Below the pieces are notes generated by a model that saw only the letters and a program-made list of their open reading frames with translations, did not search any database and was not told the DNA's origin. A stretch of DNA of 64,000 nucleotides from the NCBI GenBank assembly GCA_019321725.1, contig CM033121.1, positions 5,456,001 through 5,520,000 of the forward strand. The letters are read 5' to 3'. The position numbers were made by a program, and so were the translations under genes. The DNA comes from Paulownia fortunei. Its lineage: Eukaryota; Streptophyta; Magnoliopsida; Lamiales; Paulowniaceae. Below are positions 26,914 to 37,745 of the stretch, one piece after another (position 1 is the first letter of the stretch; each line of letters begins with the position of its first letter).

Positions 26914-29900
26914 ATGGAATCCCGCTATTCACTTTTCTTCTCCAATCTCTATAACAAGAAGGTAAAAAAAGATTTTAACTTTTCAAGATTCTTGGGTTCA
27001 GTTGTCGAGTATGTTTATGCATAGTCATTTGTGAGTTTTTTGGTTTTGTAGATTCTGCAAAGTGGGCTATGGCTTGTTTGGATATGTGGGTTTTTCTTGA
27101 TTGGTGTCTCCTTCTATTGTACTCAAATGCTGCCCATTTTTCTGGAAAAACAGATCAAGATCAAGAAACCAGATCTTTTAGGTGTTGGTTTTGATGATTT
27201 AAGTTTCCCCAAGATCACTCTTTTTACAGCACCGAGGCCTTTTATTGGTCCAATAGGCGAACGGCAGTCTCTTGCTGTAAGATCATGGCTTGGATTATCG
27301 GAAAATATAAATGTTGTTCTTTTCAGCCCAGATCCTTCTGTTTTCTCCTTTGCCGGTTCATTTGGTTCGCGGGTCTCTGTTGAAACCAACATTGACTTCA
27401 CGTGAGTCTTCTGTTACTGAATTATTAATTGATTATTAGTATTTTTGTTTCGGCCTTGTAAATTTTTTGTGGAAAGTTAAGTTACTGTGTTTTAGTTGTG
27501 TATGCTTGAGAATAATGTTCATGCATAATGGCGTTTGCTGTAAATTTTTCATAGGAAGTTAAGTTACTGTGTTTTAGTTGTGTATGCTTGACATTGACGT
27601 TTGATTTAATCATTACCCTGCTTCTAAAGAATGAAATTCATGTTTCATTATCATTAATTATCTAGCTAAAAACTTGATAGATCCTGACTGGAGTGTAATT
27701 GAATCTTGGAATTAATTGTGGGGCAAATGTAGCGTTCAAATCTGATTTTCTAATTTCAGCTCTCAAAGGCCTTTGGGCCTTTTTATTCTACAGGTATATG
27801 ATAGCACAAAATCTTGGTTTTGAGTATTCTCCTAACAATATGGGGATTCTGCTTTCTGAATTTTATCAGATAGTGATGTAATTTGCTTAAAAATAAATTC
27901 CCTACATGCCATTGTGTGCTAGGTTCCTGGGTACCCCATTTTTCCATTCAATGGTTGCAAGATCTTTGGCATCATCATCAGATGTTTCTGCATTAATTGA
28001 TCCCGACACCATTCTCTTGTCAAACTTTTTGTCCACTTTGAAATATGCTCACAAGCTTGATGAAGATTGGCTCCTTGTCGCTTCATCACGAAATGTTTCC
28101 AATTTTCCTTATCGCTTAGATTCTGATGGGAAAAGTTGGCTGGCAGATGATGGTAAACATGTTGGAATACAAAAGGTATGCAGGAGCCTGGTTCATATTC
28201 TGGCTGGATCGGACATGAGAGATCTTATATTAAAATTATCCTCTTCCATCAGTTGCAGGAGTTTCTTGCTCAGAAATGTTCTTGGAAACCATGTGGAGAT
28301 AGGATGCTTATCGCATGGAACAGTGCAGATCTGCCACTTCATAAGGGTGTCCTTCCCCTTTCTTGTATGGAATGGGACTTCACAACCATTGGATTGTCAC
28401 TGAAGCCTTGATCTCTGACTTTAGGCTTGTAATCGACACAAGTTTGACTATTTCAAGTTTTTACCTAAATGATCTTGACCAAGAGAATTATGTCTCAATA
28501 AGAAGCTCCACTGTTTCTGACTTTGAAAAGAGAAGTTGGGAACAAATTGGCAATTCCCTTCTAGGAAAGCTTTATGGATCATTTTCTTTTCGCGACACTA
28601 ACTATTCTAATTTGTTCAGATCTTTCGAGTGTGGTCGGAACTATCTTTTTGTTAATACACACCAAAACATTGCATATCCAGTGAACAAGGGCACTTCTTT
28701 ATCATCAACACAAAAGGAAATATTGGATTGTGTTGATGTGATAAAATCACTTGAAGGCATTGAAGGATGCTTTGCGAAAGAGCCGTTGAGACTGCCGACA
28801 TCAATTTCACTTCCACTTTCCCTAGAAACTCTACTGTCGATGCGCTCTGATCAGAACAAGACAATTGTACTTGGAGTTGCTGGATATAGTTACAAGGATA
28901 TGCTAATGAGCTGGGTGTGCAGGCTACACCACCTCCAACTCTTAAACTTTTTGGTCTGTGCTCTTGACGATGAAATTTATGATTTCTCAGTCTTGCAGGT
29001 GACTTGCTTTCATTATTGATATCTCGATTATCTAAGCGCCAGATTATTAGTAATTCAAATACCATAGGATGTGTTTGTCTGCATATTTGTATATAATTTG
29101 CCAGAGCATAAATTGTCAAGAAACATTGCATTTTCTCACATATTCATATTGATAATGCTAGGGCCTGCCAGTTATCAAGTGTGCATATCCTCCAACCAAC
29201 ATCAGCTTTGATAACTGCCATTTTGGAACTGAATGCTTTCAGAAAGTAACTAAAGTCAAATCGAGAATGGTTCTGCAAATATTAAAGCTTGGATATAATG
29301 TGCTTTTGAGTGATGTGGATGTATATTGGTTCAAGAATCCATTGACCTATCTTAGTTCTTTTGGTCCTGCAGTTCTAGTGGCACAGTCTGATGAATACAA
29401 TTTGACAGGTATTTAATACGACTATCAAACTTTACAAAGTTTCTGTATACTAGCAACAATATAGCAGCAGGGAAAAGTGAAAGAAAAGATGTAGGCAAAT
29501 TAATACAATTCCTGATAGTAAATTCTGCTTCAGTGCATTATATCTTTCTCTGTTTTGGCTCATTTTCACTGTTATTTTATGAATGGATGCTCTATATGTT
29601 TGCAGCTCAATGCACTAATATAATCATTTTTCCCTCTGGAATATTTCAAGATATTGAATTTCAAGAAATCCGATGCTATATTCTTTAGAAGGTGTAATGT
29701 TTTAATTTTTTATTTCTTACTGCACAATCTTTTCGTTTCGTTTTTGTCCTTCTATTTTATATTGTTTTTTTTCTTTTTCTTGCAGGACCAATAAACTTAC
29801 CTCGACGCCTTAACTCTGGCTTCTACTATGCTCATTCAGACAGTATAACCATCTCAGCATTGGAGAAGGTGGTGAAGCATGCAGCTAATTCCAATTTCTC

Positions 29901-30231
29901 TGAACAGCCGAGCTTCTATGATACGTTATGTGGTGAAGGTGGCTCCTACAGGTTAGGTGATTACCAATGCTTGGACCCTGAAACGAATGTGGTGGTTCAT
30001 TTCTTAAATAGAATTCTCTTTCCAAATGGTGCATACCAAGGTCTATGGGAGGAAAAAGATGTAAAGAAAGCCTGTATGGAAAGGGGTTGTTTCATTCTCC
30101 ATAACAATTGGATTAGTGGAAGAAAGAAGAAGCTGGAACGACAGGTGTTATCTGGGCTTTGGGAGTATGATATCAACACTAGGATGTGTTTGCAAAGCTG
30201 GCACAGGACTAATGTCAGAAGTTATTTTTAA
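26914..30231 (+). CDS. RAY1: RAY1-like Golgi nucleotide-sugar transferase (GT77), frameshifted in exon 4
   Basis: The Arabidopsis homolog RAY1 (At1g70630, from memory) is a GT77 family arabinosyltransferase acting on cell-wall glycans. Exons: 26914-26961, 27052-27401, 27923-28175, 28253-28998, 29162-29408, 29786-30231. Residues about 20-40 (LWLVWICGFLIGVSFY) form one signal-anchor helix, giving a type II Golgi topology. The metal and nucleotide-sugar motif lies in VLLSDVDVYWFKNP, whose DVD is the DxD-type triad, and the NSGFYYAHS block of this transferase fold is also present. Oddity: exon 4 is 746 bases, one short of in-frame. The frame breaks in the four-C run at about 28353-28358, inside the conserved segment that leads to YGMGLHNHW. 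With one more base the protein would be about 696 aa. Everything else, including splice sites and downstream motifs, is intact, so an assembly or read error is more likely than decay, but a real mutation is possible. Confidence 0.8.
27474..27591. repeat. Pair of 36-bp perfect direct repeats
   Basis: Identical 36-base copies at 27474-27509 and 27556-27591 (starting AAGTTAAGTTACTGTG) are separated by 46 bp, in intron 2 of the RAY1-like gene. Perfect identity implies a recent local duplication. Confidence 0.85.
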
Positions 30232-30524
30232 AAAAGATGTAGATTCTTTTGTATGTCTGGTCATTAATAACTTTGTTGTTAACGTGGTGGTGGAGAAATC
30301 GAGGAGTTGGCTGACATTTTTATCAGCTAAAAGCTTTGGAGTTATCACAGGTTCTGTTGAGATAATGCTAAAAAAGTAAAGCCAGCCTAGAAAAACAGAA
30401 GTATGCTTATCACCAACGATGCTTAGCAAGTGTGAAATTCTTCAGCTCAAGCCTCTAGTTATTTGAGGATGCTCTATGCACACAACCGTATCAGGAGGTT
30501 CTGTTTGCTGGCAATGCTGAAGAG

Positions 30525-31118
30525 ATGTGTTCATGTTTTTGGTCTAGTTCAGTGCTAGACAATGAATCCAAGAGAAAAGAAGAGCTGCAAGAGGAAACTA
30601 TTTCATTCAGTGTGAGCACACAACTGAAGGATATCATGGTGCGAATAGTTCATGCTGGTGGGCGGTTAGAAATGTATCGTAATGCAATTCCTGCCTCTAA
30701 ATTGATTCAGAAATATCCAGGTATGTGCATCACCCGGCCCGATGTTTTCAAGCGTCCACATGAATCTCTTTTATCAGCTGATGATATCTTGTTACCTGGG
30801 CATAAATACTTTATTATTCGGTCTACTACTGTGGAGAAATTGAAACATAGGCACTCACGGAAAGGGAGAATCAATGCCGGCAGTGATGAACCAATGTTAA
30901 AGTCCAAAGAAATTGAAGATGTTGGAGATTTTTGTTCTGAGGAATCTATTTGTTCTGCTAGGGACTTTTATTTCTCCAAAGAGAGTCGGTCAAATTTTAT
31001 ATTGAAAAAACACGTAAAAGAGAAGAGACCATTTGTTCCCCCCATCCAGAGACCAAGGCTGTGGAAGGAAGTTGAATGGGAGCCAAGTCTAACTTCTATA
31101 CAAGAGTTATCGCCATGA
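30525..31118 (+). CDS. DUF4228 / PADRE-domain protein
   Basis: The product is a 197-aa single-exon protein of the plant DUF4228 (PADRE) family, small proteins often induced by pathogens and abiotic stress; the molecular function is unknown. The family hallmark is clear: VRIVHAGGRLEMY near residue 39, then AIPASKLIQKYPG, RPDVFKRPHESLL and LLPGHKYFII, followed by a low-complexity, Lys- and Ser-rich middle. The C-terminus ends PFVPPIQRPRLWKEVEWEPS and then LTSIQELSP, a tail I associate with one subgroup of the family. The start at 30525 is the first ATG in frame before the domain, but upstream exons cannot be excluded. It begins only 293 bp after the stop of the RAY1-like gene on the same strand, leaving little room for a separate promoter. 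Confidence 0.8.
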   Translation: MCSCFWSSSVLDNESKRKEELQEETISFSVSTQLKDIMVRIVHAGGRLEMYRNAIPASKLIQKYPGMCITRPDVFKRPHESLLSADDILLPGHKYFIIRSTTVEKLKHRHSRKGRINAGSDEPMLKSKEIEDVGDFCSEESICSARDFYFSKESRSNFILKKHVKEKRPFVPPIQRPRLWKEVEWEPSLTSIQELSP

Positions 31119-31554
31119 ACATCTCTTTTACCAGACTTGTGCCCTCTTTTTTACTACTATCATTATCTGGTTAGATTTATAGATGCTACTTGAAAGCTGT
31201 TTTATGGTTATCTTTATGGAAGAGAGATTTTCAAGATTGCTTTTGCACTCTTGGTATGTTTGCATGGCCTTAATTTGCAGACAAGAAGATCCTTGTACTA
31301 GTCGCCTGTGTTCTCTTTTTAATTGTTACGTTTCAATTTCTTTCTAATTGCAGATATTTCATTATAATTTTTTGGTGGAGAAAACATACATCTAAGTAGA
31401 TTCATGACTCAGATATGTCAAAATAAGTAAATCTACTGGTAACAAGATATATGAGAAAGTTGTGACAAGTGTTGTATTAACCTCAGTTTAAAAAATAGTG
31501 CTATTCAATCGCATATAAAACCCAAACGTTTGCGTTATGATCTTCAATGTATAC
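31119..31554. other. Convergent 3' region between the DUF4228 gene and PHT2;1
   Basis: The two flanking genes converge here, so the stretch should contain both 3' untranslated regions. It is AT-rich; no other gene was recognised. Confidence 0.55.
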
Positions 31555-34500
31555 TCACAGTAAGTATGATAAAATCTTGGTCAAGATCCATGTGTAAATA
31601 ACAGCAAAGGTGGCACCAGCAGGAATAGTAACAGCCCAGGAAGTGACAATCTCCCTCACTGTCTCTGCTCTTACACTGTTAAGCCCTCTAGCAAAGCCTA
31701 CACCCATTACTGCCCCCACCAGAGTATGAGTGGCTGAGATGGGGAGTCCCAGTTTTGACGCCCCAAGGACCACTGATGCTGCTGCAAACTCAGCGGCAAA
31801 TCCTCTAGTTGGTGTTAATTCCGTTATCTTCTTCCCAATTGTCGAAATAACTCGATATCCCCACATCGTAAGCCCTGCAACAATCCCAAATCCACCCCAT
31901 GCTAGGACATCATTAGGGATTACAATCTCAGCTCCACTCATGCCACCTTGAAGAATCGACAAAGCTGCTGCTAAAGGGCCTATTGCATTGGAAACATCGT
32001 TTCCTCCATGTGCAAACGACATGAAGCAGGCAGATAAGACTTGCATGTAGCCAAAGACTCCATAAACAATCTCCAACTGGGTGCCTGTAGGACCAGCTAT
32101 ATCAGACAGGAACCCGATATTTTTACTGGGATGACTTTCCGCTTTTGGGTCAGGGTCAGCTTTAGCAGTTTTGGCAAGGAGGTGGCCTAGTTGCTTTCGT
32201 ATAATTCTGTCAACTAGAACAGCTCCAGCGGTGCCACAGGCTAAAGCCTGGGCAAGAGCTATAGGGAGTGTCTTGCAGAGAGGGAATGCAGCAAATGAAA
32301 TCCCAGTAACACCTAAGAAGACAGCTATTGGTGCAGCTGCAGCAGCTGCTTGTCCAGGGTTTGGAGCACTGTAAACAAACTAGAAGTAGCGAAGAGGGTT
32401 AGATTTGAGATCACATCACCAATTTGATTGCTTTTGCAAAGTGTTGGGAGTAAGCTATGCAAATACCTAATTTAGATGGCCACTGCTTCCTTAATAAGGC
32501 ACCTTGTTATTATGTTACCAAGGTTTTCTACTGAAAAAACTTCTTTGGCATTTTAATTGTTGGAAGAAAGATGGGTAGCTTATATATCAAGAGTTTTGTT
32601 ACAGTGTAAAACATACCCTGCGAATGCATTTATACACAAGGAAAGACACCATTGCTCCCACTAAAGGTGAGACCACCCATGATGAAGTTACCCTTGCCAG
32701 TGAACTCCAAAAAACAGCTCCAGTTCCTCCATAAACAAGGCCAAATCCAACCATTGATCCTACGATACAATGTGTAGTCGAGACTGGCCAACCATAGTAT
32801 GATGCAACCTGAGTAGACAAATTGAACATAGGAACTCAGACGGGGTGGAAAATAGAACTTAAAACACATATATTGGCTCAATTATCAACCAAGACATCAA
32901 TTTTCTTTAGGTGGAAAATTTGATCACATCATCCCAACTCCACTCATACAGATAATTTTACTTGGGGAATGCATTTACCAATATTTTCATGGTTTCATTC
33001 ATTTATAAAAAAAATATCAACAGCAGAACAACATATCCTACATTATCATGATGTCAACAGTATGCTCCGCAGCATAAAGTGACCAATTTTTCATGCAGTA
33101 AAGCAGGATAAATTTCCAAGTAGAACTAGTTTGGGACTCCACTATCAGGTATAGGGTGTGATGACTCTGTTTTCATTTTGGTTAAACAATCTATAGTGAT
33201 CAATTTTTCTTGTAGTCAGTTTTTCCTTCTGCTAATTGAAAGTTTGACGTTAATGCAGGGCAAAGCAATTGCAATCACAGATCTGACTGTTGTGTTTCCA
33301 GGCTGGTCACTGGACTCAGGTGAAATTCGAAGAAAATTACATGAATGTGGTAGTGCTTATGCTATTGAAACTTTACAAAGAACGTTTTGATTTGTTACAA
33401 ACTATGGATCGAGTGTCAAATTATTTGCCAAATTAAGGGATCAAGGAATAGTTGCTACAAGGCATACTTCTAAAAATTTCTGAAAACACGGTCTATAATA
33501 AAATCTCTATCATGGAATCCAGAAATCCATCGCATCTTGTGACTATATGTACATAAACTACTCTTAGAAAAGAACGAAATCTATTATTCAATTTTTCTTG
33601 ACTATTTTTGCATGACAGGCCAATTGATGGGCATAGTTAACTGATCAAGCCAAAGATCCCTGTTTTTTGCTTATGTGAGTAGACAATGAAAGAGCACCCA
33701 ACTGAACTACTGATGATTTTTCATTGTTTAGTTTCAGAATATTCTCATACTCAAAGCATCATACCCTGGCAGAGTTATAATTTTTAACTCCCTTAGTGTT
33801 TTTTATATACAAAGAACATATATAGTATGCTATAGGGGATAATCTAACTCATGATGGGACTACTAGCTTTAAACAAGAACTAGAACTAATACACTATCAC
33901 AGCTGTTCTGGGAGATACTTACAGGGAGTATGTTATATCTATTCCTATTTCGAATGAACTTCAGCAATTCAACGGATAACATAATCCTTCCAGTTATACA
34001 TAACTAATGTAAACTATCCTATGCTGTATGGTAGCAGCAAAATTCCGAGGTTTAGTTTATACTATTAGTGAAGGCAATCTCCAAAAGTTAATTCAAACCT
34101 AATGCTATTTATACATGAATTATGAAGAATATTGTCCATTCAAAAAGTAGTGAAAATTTAAAGTGCACCTGTAGCCAAGTACCAGCAGCAGCCAAGGAAG
34201 ATAGCAGCCCAGCAAAAAGCAAAGTATCCTTCCCTTGAAAAACATTGGCTACAAGAATTCCCTTCTGCATTGTACTAGTGACATGAGTCCCCATCAGCAA
34301 AGCCCCGGAGAATTCCAACACTGCGGCCGTCAGCACTGCCTGCCGGAGAGACAAAGCCCCGAGCCCACTGAAGTCCCCATCGCATTAGCCACATCATTGG
34401 CCCCAATATTCCAAGCCATGTAGAAGCCAAACAAAAGGGTAGCATATGATAAAACTTTAGTCTTGAATGCCAGTCCCTGCCCCAAAGAAGACATGAACAG

Positions 34501-34914
34501 CGGGAAAGTGAGAGCTGCCAATGCTATGCACACTGATATAGCAGAAGCCGTCCTGGAAGATATGTTAAAAGCCTGTGCCATCCCAGGCAATTCATCATCT
34601 GAATTGGCATTTTCTTGATGATGATGCTCTATGGGTGTTATAACCTCTTCAACATGCTCACCTTCTGCTTCTGCAAAAGAGGATAAGGCGGCGAAAGGGC
34701 GTGTGAATTTATTACTCCCTAGTGTTAGAACTGAAAGAGATGACTTGGAGATCGATTGTTGAGGCTTCAAAATGAGAAATTCCCTTCTGGGACAATGAGT
34801 GTCACTTGAAGCAACACAGGGCCTGTATTTTGGGAGAAAAATATGAGAACTACGAAACAGCAATGCTTCTGGGGTGGTGTTTCTAGTGGAAGACAAACAG
34901 TAAGAGGAAGTCAT
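31555..34914 (-). CDS. PHT2;1: Plastid phosphate transporter PHT2;1 (PiT family), frameshifted in exon 1
   Basis: This is a low-affinity H+/phosphate symporter of the chloroplast envelope, PiT/SLC20 fold. Exons on the minus strand: 34914-34169, 32808-32617, 32379-31555. Residues 1 to about 75 form a Ser-rich transit peptide starting MTSSYCLSSTRNTTP. Both halves carry the PiT signature: GANDVANAMGTSVGSG in the N-terminal half and HGGNDVSNAIGPLAAAL in the C-terminal half, joined by a hydrophilic loop around ADPDPKAESHPSKN. Oddity: exon 1 is 746 bases, one short of in-frame. The frame is lost right after the first signature, in a run of four C on the plus strand (34357-34360). With one more base the product would be 587 aa, the length I recall for Arabidopsis PHT2;1. 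All other exons and junctions are intact, and the lesion is in a homopolymer, so a sequence error is the simplest reading. A CT-rich leader lies upstream (minus strand). Confidence 0.88.
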
Positions 34915-34924
34915 GACTTAATGG

Positions 34925-35060
34925 AGTGAGAGAGGGAGAGACAAAAGAGAGAAGAGAATATGTGGGGGAATTATTCAGATTGATTCTTGGCCATGGAAAG
35001 TAGAGGAGGAGGACGACGAGGAGGAGAAGAGAGGAGAGTAGGTGGAGGGGAAAGATTGGG
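34925..35060 (-). promoter_or_regulatory. CT-rich leader / Y-patch region of PHT2;1
   Basis: On the minus strand the 140 bases upstream of the PHT2;1 start are strongly pyrimidine-rich (plus-strand GGAGGAGGACGACGAGGAGG near 35006). Pyrimidine patches around the transcription start are a common plant core-promoter feature. No TATA box was seen, and the exact start is unknown. Confidence 0.45.
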
Positions 35061-35279
35061 GGGTTTTGCATTTTCTTGATTTTCAGTTTTCCTTGGCCTT
35101 TTTCCTTAGGTGGAAAAGTGAAGATGTTGGCTGCTAGCTTTGGTCGATCGGAACGAGTGGTGGAGAGCTGAAGATCGGGTGTGTTGTTTCAAAGCCACTA
35201 TATCCAATATCCACTAGTTTTAAACTGTTAAAAAGTTTTTATTTACTTGAAAATTATCCAAACCAAAAAATCCTTAACC

Positions 35280-35281
<2 letters not shown>

Positions 35282-35313
<32 letters not shown>
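35282..35313. repeat. (GA)n microsatellite
   Basis: About 16 GA units, 370 bp upstream of the PHT2;1 start. Read from that gene's strand it is a CT repeat, a motif often found near plant promoters. Confidence 0.9.
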
Positions 35314-35315
<2 letters not shown>

Positions 35316-35865
35316 AGGACAGGAACTGTTATTACCCTTGACAATCTGAAGTCTGAACTGTCTTTTTCCTGCTACTCTCCCTTATCTTTCCATTTTGGTC
35401 AATTACTGGAGCATATTTTTAGAATTGCAATTCAAATTTGGTTAACAGAGGTTAATGTAAGCCGACAATCTCTTGTTAAAGTCGTTGAACCTATAAAGAT
35501 TGAGATTTCAAAATTTTATATGAATGAGATCGTGAATTCAAATATCTTTTGTATTAATTAGTTATTTATTTATGATTGTATTGAATTTATCACTAGTAAT
35601 AACATAATTAATCGCTTCAGTTGAAAAAAAATAAAGGCCAATAATTTCAAGATTTCCCTTCTTTTTTTTCCCCTTTTCCCCGTCCCACATCAATCTTTTT
35701 TTCCAAACAACAACCCATTTTTCATTTCTTTCTTATTGTTCTTCTTGGCAGATTGATTTTGCTAGGAATTATGGTGGTGGTAACTCTTTAGCATTCCTCT
35801 ACCTTCTTCCTTATGAAGCAGCTTCACCCAATATGACAAACACTCGGGCATCAAATTTTAATTTA

Positions 35866-36025
35866 GGGTTAACTCCACTTTGTCCCCTAGACCAACACTT
35901 ATTTGGAGACTCTCTCATTCAATTTCCATCACATCATTTTACCCTTTCTTTTGCTTTATAAATTTAATTAAATTATTTTAAAGAAATAGTTTTTAAATGC
36001 CTATCGGGCAAAATGAAATTAATCC
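35866..36025. repeat. Short foldback element with GGnTTAA termini
   Basis: The left end is GGGTTAACTCCACTTTGTCC and the reverse complement of the right end is GGATTAATTTCATTTTGCCC, so the two ends are clear inverted repeats over about 26 bp. The 160-bp interior is AT-rich and non-coding. No exact target duplication was found. The termini resemble those at 7738, 53197 and 54403. Confidence 0.6.
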
Positions 36026-36171
36026 TTATATTTTAAAAGTCCTTCATTTCTGGCTTATTCATCGTGCAGTTTGACAAGAATTGGAATTCTGCTACATTTT
36101 GGATATCCACCTATCATCAGCTTCTCAATCTCTTTAGTATTAATGTCTCATGTTTCTATAGGTCACAAATT

Positions 36172-36425
36172 AGGCTCTATTTGAAATCATTTTGAGTTGT
36201 TTTGAAAAAACATTTTACGAAAATGCATTTTAGGGGTTTGCATCGAGGAATGAACGAAGAATGAAAATATATTTGCATTAATTTTTAAAAATTAATGTGA
36301 AGAATTTCCAAAGAAAAATGCTTGTAATGATTGAAATATTTTTAAAATATTTTGGGAGAAGGGAGGAGGTCTTTTGGAGAAATAAAAATATTATTCTCCA
36401 AAAGACTTTACCAAACACAATTCAT
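36172..36425. repeat. Candidate repeat related to 4017-4455
   Basis: The left part (CTATTTGAAATCATTTTGAG, then TTTTGAAAAAA and ATGCATTTT words) resembles the block at 4017. The right end has CCAAACACAA, whose reverse complement TTGTGTTTGG pairs loosely with the left end. A nearby inverted pair, CTTTTGGAGAA and TTCTCCAAAAG (about 36371-36405), forms a small hairpin. Assignment to a transposon family is tentative. Confidence 0.35.
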
Positions 36426-37726
36426 TCTTTGAAAACGTATGGCCGAAAATAAAAGCCAACATTGCCATAGCTTTCTTTAGAATGGCAATGCAATTAACAC
36501 CATATCCATAAAAAAAACTTATAAATATGAACAAGAACTTGAATTTAAATGCATCCTCATGTAAGTGCAGATTGTACGTGTCAGTCATATAACAATATTT
36601 CATAGTATTTGAATTTTGAAGTACTAGGATCAAATAAGCTCCAATCTAGTTTCAGTTAAAATTAAATTTAACTACACTATATGTCTAATCTAGCTACAGA
36701 AATATCGTTCATTAAAAAAAAATTGTAACCACACGGCGACAATCCAAATCCATGATCCATGAAATTAACCGTAGTTCTCACAATACCCATGTCATGGGAT
36801 TTTAGTAGATCCGAGCATACGACTTCTTTGATTTCGTCATATGATTTAGGGCACGTGATTCTAACTATAAATACTCTCAATTATAGTTCAAAAAAATTAA
36901 ATCATTTATTCTCCTTTGCTAATGTATTCTATTTTAAAAGCAACCTTACAAGAGATCTTCAAATTCATCTAATTTAACTATTATAGAGTTTTAGCTATGG
37001 TCACCATAGCAAAACTTCCTTTAAAGCTTTCAGCCATGTTTTCAATACATCTAAGAAGTTGAAATCGAACTCAAACGAACTCGACCCTTTTGACCGGTCA
37101 AGATCATATTTTCCCAAAAAAAATCGGATCATAATTATTTTCCAAGAACACGTTTTGCCGTGTAAACTATTTAAGAATAATTTCCCATGGCTCAATTTTG
37201 TTGTTTTTAAGTTATCTTGAAATGGTTGTTTTTGGAGCCAAAACCTAGTACAAAAAGTTGGGTTCAAGTTCAACCATTGGGGGACAATTGTTTTTTTGCA
37301 GGGTTGTATAGAAAATGGTCCGATACCCTGGCGCGAGTACCTAAGGAAAGCAGCCCATTTGCTAATTGCATCTTGGGCTTCTTAGCCAAGTCATTTGCTC
37401 AGTTACCGGGTCGAGGAACAATCAAGGCCCAATATAAAATTTGCTTGATTCACAATAGCTTCCTTTTCTTTTTTTCTTTCCCCTTTTTTAAGCCCCCTGC
37501 ATTAGTTTATAGCATAAATCTTGGAATTTTTAAAAATAATTCAAATAAAATATAATATTTCATAGATGGTGCAATCTCATATATCTTTCATAAACAATGA
37601 CCAAATTCTCCTGAGTTTTTCATTAATAAAGTGATTTATATGCGAATTTTATTCATACTATAACAATATTAAAATAATTGGAGAAAAATACATTATACTA
37701 ACTAGTTTTTGTATTTTTTCCAATGC

Positions 37727-37745
37727 ATATATATATATATATATA
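37727..37745. repeat. (AT)n microsatellite
   Basis: Uninterrupted alternating AT run in intergenic DNA. Confidence 0.85.

Noticed and set aside
28178..28411. Open frame across intron 3 and the frameshift of the RAY1-like gene
   Set aside because: It is an artefact of reading through the 77-bp intron in another frame. The conserved protein is recovered only with the intron removed and one base added.
28353..34360. Programmed ribosomal frameshifting as an explanation of the two frame breaks
   Set aside because: Nuclear orthologs of both genes are read in a single frame and no slippery-site plus pseudoknot arrangement was seen. A missing homopolymer base is simpler.
37217..37555. 112-codon open frame on the plus strand
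   Set aside because: The product ends in low-complexity Phe/Lys sequence and overlaps an antisense open frame; no family resemblance.
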